Shown here piece by piece: positions 40,791-46,873 of a stretch of 64,000 nt of DNA. Each line of letters starts with the position of its first letter. The first letter of the stretch is position 1. Source of the stretch: Brevibacillus sp051967035 (lineage in GTDB: Bacteria > Bacillota > Bacilli > Brevibacillales > Brevibacillaceae); NCBI RefSeq assembly GCF_051967035.1, contig NZ_JBQCKK010000009.1, forward strand, positions 78,747-142,746, read 5' to 3'. The notes under the pieces are model-generated. The model worked only from the letters and a program-made list of their open reading frames with translations, searched no databases and was not told the DNA's origin. A program made the position numbers and the translations under genes.

Positions 40791-40819
40791 ATTATAGGGG
40801 GAGCCTTGTCGATTGTCAA
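40791..40819 (-). promoter_or_regulatory. Consensus sigma-A promoter of eutH
   Basis: On the minus strand TTGACA (40819-40814) and TATAAT (40796-40791) are separated by exactly 17 bases, a perfect consensus promoter. Transcription should begin near 40784, giving a leader of about 250 bases before eutH. Confidence 0.85.
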
Positions 40820-40883
40820 CCGCTCTTTAGGAACAAAGTCCGACTTTTGCAGGGGGATTGGCCGCAAACCGCCGCATCGAGGG

Positions 40884-40922
40884 CAAAAAAAAGCCGCCCT
40901 GCTATCAAGCAAGGGCAGCTTT
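40884..40922 (-). terminator. Terminator of the cold-shock gene
   Basis: On the minus strand AAAGCTGCCCTTGC pairs with GCAGGGCGGCTTT, followed by a run of about eight T, directly after the stop at 40932. Confidence 0.85.
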
Positions 40923-40931
40923 CCAAGTCCA

Positions 40932-41132
40932 TTACAGTTTTACTACGTTCTCAGCTTGTGGTCCGCGGTTGCCTTCTACTACGTTGAATTCAACGCGTTG
41001 GCCTTCTTCAAGGGTTTTGAAGCCTTCGCCAGTGATTGCGCTGAAGTGAACGAATACGTCGTTTCCGCCTTCAACTGCGATGAAACCATAACCTTTTTCA
41101 GCGTTGAACCATTTTACTGTACCTGTTTGCAT
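40932..41132 (-). CDS. csp: Cold-shock protein, CspA family
   Basis: A 66-residue single OB-fold nucleic-acid chaperone. Both RNA-binding motifs are present: KGYGFI (RNP1, residues 13-18) and VFVHFSAI (RNP2, 26-33). It begins MQTGTVKWFNAEKG as in Bacillus CspB/CspD. ATG 41132 follows TTGGAGGTAACACCC. A leader of about 140 bases with alternative pairing precedes it, in line with post-transcriptional control of csp genes. Confidence 0.95.
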   Translation of the reverse strand: MQTGTVKWFNAEKGYGFIAVEGGNDVFVHFSAITGEGFKTLEEGQRVEFNVVEGNRGPQAENVVKL

Positions 41133-41194
41133 GGGTGTTACCTCCAACAAAATTAAAATGAATATGCAACTTTTATTTATGGGTAAAATAAAAA

Positions 41195-41261
41195 TTCACA
41201 CATTGTAAAAGGTTCAAACATAACTGTAAACCCTTTACAATATGTGAACGCTTTTTGAACC
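41195..41261 (-). promoter_or_regulatory. csp 5' leader with two overlapping, mutually exclusive stems
   Basis: Segment B' (41254-41261) pairs perfectly with B (41211-41218), and segment A' (41232-41248) pairs with A (41195-41212) with one bulge and one mismatch. In the RNA the order is B', A', B, A and segments A and B abut, so the two stems cannot both form as nested hairpins; they must be alternatives or a pseudoknot. Confidence 0.65.
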
Positions 41262-41277
41262 TCTTTGATTTACATTC

Positions 41278-41306
41278 ATATTACCACAGGCAGGTGTGGA
41301 AATCAA
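41278..41306 (-). promoter_or_regulatory. Sigma-A promoter of the cold-shock gene
   Basis: On the minus strand TTGATT (41306-41301) and TAATAT (41283-41278) are 17 bases apart, placing the start near 41271 and giving a leader of about 140 bases. Confidence 0.75.
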
Positions 41307-41457
41307 CCACTTAGTTTCACTTCCGGACAGCAAAATTGGATGAACACCCAACCTCTTTACATAAAAGACAAGTAGCGATAACGTGGAGGAGGAAGCGTTT
41401 TATTTCAGAAGCTGTACGAAACACGAGCGAGCGTACAGAGAGGAGGACAGGCAGGAA

Positions 41458-42117
41458 ATGCGGGAAGAACAGAAAACGCAGCGCGTGCTGGTCGTGACAT
41501 CGGTTGCGGCAGAGCGGGATGCGGTTAGGCAAGGGCTGGGCGAGGACGACCGGTTCACGGCGATCATCGGAGGCGTCGGGCCAGCTTCGGCGGCAGCCAG
41601 TACGGCGCGCGCGCTGGCGCAGTCGCGGTATGACCTGGTGGTTTGCGCAGGGATTTGCGGCGGATTTGTCGGCCGGACAGAGGTCGGCGCGATTGTCGTT
41701 GCCAGCGAGATCGTGTGTGCAGATTTGGGGGCCGAGACGCCGGATGGCTTTTGCAGCGTGGACGAGCTCGGGTTTGGCTCGACGCGTGTGCCCGTGGCGG
41801 GCGAGCTGGCAGAGCGGGTGGAGCGCGCCATGCAAAACGCGGACTTGCCCGTTGGCCGGGGGCCGATTTTGACGCTGTCTACGGTGACGGGAACAGCGGA
41901 AACGGCGCAGAGTCTGGCCGACAGGATGCCGGAGGCGTTGGCGGAGGCCATGGAAGGATACGGCGTTGCAGTCGCGGCGCAAGCGGCTGGCGTGCCTGTA
42001 CTGGAGATCAGAACCGTTTCCAACGCGATCGGTCCGCGCGACAAATCGGCGTGGCGGATCAAGGACGCTCTGGAGTCGTTACGAAAAGCAAGCGCGGTAA
42101 TGCGGGAGGTGCTGTAA
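41458..42117 (+). CDS. mqnB: Futalosine hydrolase MqnB
   Basis: A 219-residue nucleoside phosphorylase-fold hydrolase: VVTSVAAERDAV at the start, VVCAGICGGFVGRTEVGAIV, LSTVTGTAET and the end AVAAQAAGVPVLEIRTVSNAIG. MqnB cleaves futalosine, or aminodeoxyfutalosine in some organisms, in the alternative menaquinone pathway. MTA/SAH nucleosidases share the fold, but the immediately following mqnD makes MqnB the best call. ATG 41458 follows AGGAGGACAGGCAGG. Confidence 0.88.
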   Translation: MREEQKTQRVLVVTSVAAERDAVRQGLGEDDRFTAIIGGVGPASAAASTARALAQSRYDLVVCAGICGGFVGRTEVGAIVVASEIVCADLGAETPDGFCSVDELGFGSTRVPVAGELAERVERAMQNADLPVGRGPILTLSTVTGTAETAQSLADRMPEALAEAMEGYGVAVAAQAAGVPVLEIRTVSNAIGPRDKSAWRIKDALESLRKASAVMREVL

Positions 42118-42118
42118 G

Positions 42119-42964
42119 GTGAAGATTGCGTTTTCGCCATGTCCAAATGATACGTTTGTTTTCCATGCCTGGGCCCACGGACTGATTCCGGGTGCGCCTG
42201 AGCTGGACATCCTGTATGCGGATATTGATATTACCAACACGCTGGCAACTCGTGCCGAGGGGCCGGAAGTCATGAAAATTTCGTATGCGGCCTTGCCGTG
42301 GGTGCTGGACAAATACGCGCTGCTGCCTTGCGGCGGGGCATTGGGCAGAGGCTGCGGGCCGCTCGTGCTGACGCAAGGGGATGCAGGAGCAAGCGCCAAC
42401 GACCCGGCCAGGCTCTCCGGCAAGCGGGTAGCCGTTCCCAGCGAGCGCTCGACCGCTTACCTGCTGTTCCGTTTATGGGCAGCGCAAAACGTCCCGGGGG
42501 GCGTAGGCGAAATCGTCGTGATGCCGTTTCATGAAATCATGCCCGCCGTGCGCGATGGACACATAGACGCCGGGCTGGTCATTCACGAAGCGCGTTTTAC
42601 GTATCAAAACTACGGACTTGCCCTCATGACGGATTTGGGCAACTGGTGGGAGGCGGATACCCGGCTGCCGATTCCGCTGGGAGCGATCATCGCAAAAAGA
42701 TCAATGGATCTCGAAGCGCTGGCGAACTGGACGCGGGCGTCTGTGGAATACGCCTGGGCCAATCCGACTGCGTCGCAGGAGTACGTCATGCGCCACGCCC
42801 AGGAGCTGTCGCATGAGGTTGCCCAGGCCCATATTGCGCTTTACGTAAACGAATTCACCCGCAATCTGGGCGAGGAAGGCTACGCGGCCATCGCCGCTTT
42901 GCTGGGGCGCGCTGCCGAGGAAGGGCTTGTCCCGCGCTTCGACTTGTCGCTGCTGCGCGGATAA
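42119..42964 (+). CDS. mqnD: 1,4-dihydroxy-6-naphthoate synthase MqnD
   Basis: A 281-residue periplasmic-binding-protein-fold enzyme with the diagnostic start IAFSPCPNDTFVFHAW, then MKISYAALPWVLDKYALLPCG and HIDAGLVIHEARFTYQNYG. MqnD converts cyclic dehypoxanthine futalosine to 1,4-dihydroxy-6-naphthoate in menaquinone synthesis. The start is GTG 42119, one base after the mqnB stop, so the two are coupled. MqnA and MqnC must be elsewhere. A strong terminator follows. Confidence 0.93.
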   Translation: MKIAFSPCPNDTFVFHAWAHGLIPGAPELDILYADIDITNTLATRAEGPEVMKISYAALPWVLDKYALLPCGGALGRGCGPLVLTQGDAGASANDPARLSGKRVAVPSERSTAYLLFRLWAAQNVPGGVGEIVVMPFHEIMPAVRDGHIDAGLVIHEARFTYQNYGLALMTDLGNWWEADTRLPIPLGAIIAKRSMDLEALANWTRASVEYAWANPTASQEYVMRHAQELSHEVAQAHIALYVNEFTRNLGEEGYAAIAALLGRAAEEGLVPRFDLSLLRG

Positions 42965-43040
42965 CCGGATACAGAAGGGCGGTCGTGCGCAAGGCTGGCC
43001 ATTTCCGTCCGTCCTTGCGGATCCAAAAAGAAAACGAAGG

Positions 43041-43072
43041 AAGCACAGGGCGCGCGTCTCTGTGCTTTTTTT
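43041..43072 (+). terminator. Terminator after mqnD
   Basis: AAGCACAG pairs with CTGTGCTT around a GC-rich loop, followed by seven T. Confidence 0.87.
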
Positions 43073-43159
43073 GCCATGGCAGCCGGAGGGGACGAAGTTG
43101 CCCACGGCTGTACCTGCTCGTCTGGTGGACTCGCCTAGCGGTAGCGGAATGGCGCAAAT

Positions 43160-43693
43160 TTAGGCAGGCTGGATGATTCCGCAGGCCAGCCGCTTGCCGC
43201 TGTTGCCCGCAGGCTGTGAGCGGTAGTCGTCCGGGCTTTGGTGGATGATGACCGATTTGCCGATGACATCTGCCGCCCGGAACCGGTTGGTGAAAAAGCT
43301 CATCCGCGCGTACCCGTCGTTTGAAAACAGCACAGGAAAGTCGCCCGCGTGGTTGCCGTGCGGCTGGTTGGTCGGATTCCAGTGCGAGCCTGCTGCGGTG
43401 AACGGGTCGTCGGGATTGCCGATTGTGCAGACGCCATGTTCATGCAAGTGAAAGCCAAAAGGGCCGATCGGCTGCTGATCGCCAGTCGCGGGCTGGTAAG
43501 GCGGCAGACCGATGACTTCGATGTAAACCTCCGTTCCGTACGGGACATCGGTGAAGAAGAGAGAGCCGTTCAGGTTCGGAGCCAGCGGACCGCCCTGAAT
43601 GTGGGCATACGCCTGTGTCGGGGCGTGCGCATAGTGCGCATAGTGGGAAGAAACCATTCGCGTATCGTAAAAATAGGGAGGATATCCGTTCAT
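43160..43693 (-). CDS. Cu/Zn superoxide dismutase-like protein without signal peptide
   Basis: A 177-residue protein of the Cu/Zn SOD family. The metal-ligand pattern is largely intact: FGFHLHEHGVC, SHWNPTNQPHGNHAGD and VIIHQSPDDYRSQPAGNSG, with the C-terminal CGII cysteine. The first 45 residues are unusual, rich in Tyr, His, Pro and Ala (SSHYAHYAHAPTQAYAHIQG), and there is no signal peptide or lipobox, unlike most bacterial SodC. It may act in the cytoplasm, mother cell or spore coat. ATG 43693 follows GAAGGTGAAG. Confidence 0.83.
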   Translation of the reverse strand: MNGYPPYFYDTRMVSSHYAHYAHAPTQAYAHIQGGPLAPNLNGSLFFTDVPYGTEVYIEVIGLPPYQPATGDQQPIGPFGFHLHEHGVCTIGNPDDPFTAAGSHWNPTNQPHGNHAGDFPVLFSNDGYARMSFFTNRFRAADVIGKSVIIHQSPDDYRSQPAGNSGKRLACGIIQPA

Positions 43694-43996
43694 GCTCGCT
43701 TCACCTTCGCTTTCGTGATCGCTTTGTGGTTCATCTTATGTCGCGAATGGGCGGATGGTTCATCTTCCTCGCGTTCCCTGCCGCAGACGCCCTCTCTTCC
43801 GTGCTCCCATGACAGAAAAGAGGCGGAGGCGGTCGGGGAGCGTACCATCCGCATGGCTCGCTGATGGACAAAGTGTCGATTCCTGCTCAAAAGTTCAGCG
43901 GCGATCAGCCGCATCGTGTATAATGTGCTTGTGACGATTGCAGTTTACGGTTTGGGCGATTGCGGCTGGACCGTTGAATATGAGGAGGATGCAAAC
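43694..43996. other. Intergenic interval between the SOD-like and DsbA-like genes
   Basis: About 300 bp of divergent upstream sequence. Open frames here (for example 43690-43914 on the minus strand) lack ribosome sites. I see no RNA motif or repeat. GTGTATAATGTGC near 43916-43928 is a possible -10 for the rightward gene. Confidence 0.5.
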
Positions 43997-44719
43997 ATGA
44001 AAGTAGAAGTCTGGTCTGATTTTGCCTGCCCGTTTTGCTATATCGGCAAGCGCCATCTGGAAGGCGCACTGTCGCAATTTCCGCACAAGGATCAGGTAGA
44101 AGTTGTCTACCGCAGCTTCCAGCTCGATCCTACTATGGAGCGCGATACGAATATGGACGTGCACACCGTACTTGCTACCAAATACGGCATGCCGCTGGAA
44201 CAGGCGAAAAGCATGAATGAGCGCGTGGCCCAGCAAGCCAAAAGTGTCGGGCTGGACTATTATTTTGACACGATGATTCCGACGAACACGTTTGACGCGC
44301 ACCGTCTCGCGCACTATGCCGCCACCCACGGCAAAATGACGGCAATGAAGGAGCGTCTCCTGAAAGCGTACTTTACCGAGTCGCTGCACCTGGGAGATCA
44401 TGAGGTGCTGGCGCAGCTTGCCTCCGAGGTCGGGCTGGATCGCGAGGCGACGCTCGCCATGCTGAAAAGCGACGCGTACAGCGACAAGGTGAAGGAAGAC
44501 AAGCGCAGAGGCGCTGAAATCGGCATCAAAGGCGTGCCGTTCTTTCTATTCAACAACAAATATGCGGTTTCCGGGGCGCAGCCTGGCGAAGTGTTTTGGG
44601 AAGTGCTATGGAAAGTATGGGAAGAAGAAAAGGCCGCTTCCCCGCTGACCTTTGTCGGTCAGGATGAAAAAGAAGAGACCGACGGAGACAGTTGCGCAGA
44701 CGGCTCCTGCAAGCCGTAA
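43997..44719 (+). CDS. DsbA-family oxidoreductase (FrnE-like)
   Basis: A 240-residue cytoplasmic thioredoxin-fold protein with CPFC as redox motif (residues 14-17, WSDFACPFCYIGKRHLE) and the helical insertion of FrnE/2-hydroxychromene-isomerase relatives; the cis-proline region is GIKGVPFFLFNN. Two more cysteines near the C-terminus (SCADGSC) could form a second redox pair, as in FrnE. ATG 43997 follows GAGGAGGATGC. The Rrf2 regulator gene 18 bp downstream suggests a redox-responsive pair. Confidence 0.88.
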   Translation: MKVEVWSDFACPFCYIGKRHLEGALSQFPHKDQVEVVYRSFQLDPTMERDTNMDVHTVLATKYGMPLEQAKSMNERVAQQAKSVGLDYYFDTMIPTNTFDAHRLAHYAATHGKMTAMKERLLKAYFTESLHLGDHEVLAQLASEVGLDREATLAMLKSDAYSDKVKEDKRRGAEIGIKGVPFFLFNNKYAVSGAQPGEVFWEVLWKVWEEEKAASPLTFVGQDEKEETDGDSCADGSCKP

Positions 44720-44737
44720 ACGACAGGCTGTGGTGTC

Positions 44738-45223
44738 ATGAAACGAAATCGAATCGATCAGATCGCCAAGCCGCGCTTCCGGGTTGCCGTACACGTGCTG
44801 GTCTGGCTGGCGAAAAGCGGCGGCGTGCTGTCCAGCGCCGCCATTGCCGCGCAGGTGAAGACGCATGCGACCTTTTTGCGCCGCGTCATGGCCCAACTGA
44901 ATCGCGCCGGCATCGTGGAGGCAAAGGAAGGCCGCGACGGCGGCTACTACATGACGAGGTGTCCGAAAGAGTTGACGCTTGCCGATATATACCGCTCGCT
45001 TCCGGAAGAACGCGAGGAAGAGCAGCAGGAGGAGCTGGATTGCGGCGAGGTCGGCGTGCAGCTGGATCGCCAGCTGGAGGCACTGCTGCATCAGGCTGAG
45101 CAGCAACTCGTCCGCTTTCTCGGGCAATACACGCTGGCGGATGTGATGGACAGCATCGGCTTTGGGCAGATTGGCCCCAGCGAGGAATGGCTGGAGATGA
45201 AACAGGAAAACCGACTCTTGTAG
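44738..45223 (+). CDS. Rrf2 family transcriptional regulator
   Basis: A 161-residue Rrf2-type winged-helix regulator: FRVAVHVLVWLAKSGGVLSS, THATFLRRVMAQLNRAGIVE and the wing AKEGRDGGYYMT. The single cysteine in the sensor region (LDCGEVG, near 105) is fewer than the three used by Fe-S Rrf2 proteins, so a thiol switch is more likely than a cluster. It lies 18 bp after the DsbA-like gene, which may be its target. A terminator follows. Confidence 0.88.
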   Translation: MKRNRIDQIAKPRFRVAVHVLVWLAKSGGVLSSAAIAAQVKTHATFLRRVMAQLNRAGIVEAKEGRDGGYYMTRCPKELTLADIYRSLPEEREEEQQEELDCGEVGVQLDRQLEALLHQAEQQLVRFLGQYTLADVMDSIGFGQIGPSEEWLEMKQENRLL

Positions 45224-45237
45224 AGGAGTCGGTTTTT
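45207..45237. terminator. Terminator after the Rrf2 gene
   Basis: AAAACCGACTC pairs with GAGTCGGTTTT around a short loop containing the stop codon, followed by TGG. The convergent DinB gene ends 41 bp away. Confidence 0.85.
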
Positions 45238-45278
45238 GGCATCGAAAAAAAACGGGATAGAACGGCGCCTCAGCAGCA

Positions 45279-45806
45279 TTACCTGTCCTGCAAAATGCCC
45301 AAATACGCTGTCCACGGTCCTACATCGGTTTTGTATCGCTTGGCCATGACCCGCACGATTTGCGCGATGTGCGTCAAGTCGTGGACGACCCAGGTAGAAA
45401 TCAGCTCCCGCGCTTTTACTGCGCCAAATGCCGGGTGCAGGCCAGTCAACTCCAGGTGCAGCGCTGGATCGATCAGCTCCGTCAGCCTGGCGATATTTTG
45501 CTGGCGGATCGCCGCGAATTCCTGCAATTTGTCCGCCAGTGACTGTTCCGTGCGTCCGTTCAGGTGCGAAAAGCGATCAAATGGGGGAAACGGCTTGCTG
45601 TCGCCTTCCTGCACAATCAGCTCCAACCGCGGTATCCAGTTCGTTCGCTCCGCCTCGATCAGATGCTCCACGACCTCCACGGCGTTCCACGTGTCCTCGC
45701 CCTCGTTACAGGTCAGCCAGCCCGGCGATAGACCGGATAAAAAATGTTGCAGCAGCAGCGGCGTACGCTCCAACACCTCGACAGCTTCATGCATGCTGAA
45801 ATTCAT
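45279..45806 (-). CDS. DinB family protein
   Basis: A 175-residue four-helix-bundle protein with the DinB/YfiT metal-site pattern: the first histidine in VEVVEHLIEAER and the second pair in VVHDLTHIAQIVRVMAKRY. Family members are bacillithiol- or mycothiol-dependent transferases or of unknown function. ATG 45806 follows AAAGGGGGC. It lies 35 bp after the radical SAM gene in the same direction. Confidence 0.86.
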   Translation of the reverse strand: MNFSMHEAVEVLERTPLLLQHFLSGLSPGWLTCNEGEDTWNAVEVVEHLIEAERTNWIPRLELIVQEGDSKPFPPFDRFSHLNGRTEQSLADKLQEFAAIRQQNIARLTELIDPALHLELTGLHPAFGAVKARELISTWVVHDLTHIAQIVRVMAKRYKTDVGPWTAYLGILQDR

Positions 45807-45840
45807 CCAAACGCCCCCTTTTCCGATTCAGATTGATCCA

Positions 45841-46716
45841 CTACGCGCCAAAACGTTGGCGATACCCGCATCTTTTGCACAACTCCTCGACAGCTTCTCT
45901 GCGCGAAAACCCTTCGACGATGGCAGTGGCCCGCTCGCCTTCCACGATGTCCGTAAACGACGTTTGCTGAATATTGCCCAGGTTGATGACGCCTTCCCCG
46001 TCCAGACAGCACGGCACAACGGTCCCGTCGACGAGAATCGCCGCCTGGCTACGCAAGGCGTGGCAAAAGCCGCGGCCCTCGTCGCGCGGGGCGGTCATGC
46101 TCGGCCATTGAAATTCATGGTCCTGGTTCAAGTAGACGCGTTCGGCGATTTTCACGCCACTGCCGGGCACGACCTTTTCTTCGATCTGGTAATCGAGCGC
46201 AAATTCCTTCTCGATGATGGCAAGCGTCTGGCGGTTTCGATTCTTTTGAAGGTTCGTGATGTTATCTTGTGTCAAGTTCCACAGGCGGAGCGAAAAAAAG
46301 ATCGGGTGCTCTTGGGCGTCGCGGATGAAGGAGAGAATCTCCCGCAAGTAGCCTTCGCGGTCGGTTGAGCCGAGGTGGCCATCGAAGCTGTGCAGCGAAA
46401 AGTTCATTTGCCGCAGCGCCGGCTTCCCCAGCAGCTTATGCCGATTTTTCGCAATCAATGTGCCGTTGGTCGTCATGTTGACCTTGAAGCCTTTTTCATG
46501 GCTGATGTCGAGCAACTCGTCGATTTTTGGATGGAGCAGCGGCTCTCCTTTTACGTGCAAGTATATGTGCCGAGTGTGCGGCTTGATCTCATCCAGCCGC
46601 TTCGCGAAGCTGTCTGTCGAGATAAACGTAGCCTTGCGCTCCGTCGGCGGGCAAAACGTACAGGCGAGATTGCAGATGCTCGTGATTTCTATATAAACTT
46701 TTTTAAACGTTTTCAA
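45841..46716 (-). CDS. Radical SAM protein with SPASM-like C-terminus
   Basis: A 291-residue radical SAM enzyme. The cluster motif CNLACTFC begins near residue 14 (EITSICNLACTFCPP), followed by the GEPLLHPKIDELLD glycine motif. The C-terminal part has ILVDGTVVPCCLDGEG and ELCKRCGY, typical of SPASM auxiliary-cluster cysteines. Such enzymes modify peptides or act in cofactor synthesis, but no precursor peptide was found beside it. The start is TTG 46716 with TGGAG upstream; the longer frame to 46899 crosses a terminator. Confidence 0.85.
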   Translation of the reverse strand: MKTFKKVYIEITSICNLACTFCPPTERKATFISTDSFAKRLDEIKPHTRHIYLHVKGEPLLHPKIDELLDISHEKGFKVNMTTNGTLIAKNRHKLLGKPALRQMNFSLHSFDGHLGSTDREGYLREILSFIRDAQEHPIFFSLRLWNLTQDNITNLQKNRNRQTLAIIEKEFALDYQIEEKVVPGSGVKIAERVYLNQDHEFQWPSMTAPRDEGRGFCHALRSQAAILVDGTVVPCCLDGEGVINLGNIQQTSFTDIVEGERATAIVEGFSRREAVEELCKRCGYRQRFGA

Positions 46717-46831
46717 ACTGTTGTCTCCATTCTCCGTTGTTCGATGGTAAAGGGCGAACCTCTCTCCCATCGTACCATAGGAGGCGGGGGAGGGGGAACC
46801 GCCCCTTGAGTTCCCCGCTTTTGTCAGGAAG

Positions 46832-46862
46832 CAAAAAAGGCTGTCGAGATGATCGACAGCCT
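46832..46862 (-). terminator. Terminator after the ABC binding-protein gene
   Basis: AGGCTGTCGA and TCGACAGCCT form a perfect 10-bp stem around TCATC, followed on the minus strand by TTTTTTGC. It separates the ABC operon from the radical SAM gene. Confidence 0.9.
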
Positions 46863-46873
46863 GAACAGCAGCT

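Noticed and set aside
43690..43914. Minus-strand frame upstream of the SOD-like gene
   Set aside because: No Shine-Dalgarno sequence before its ATG and a biased composition; treated as intergenic.
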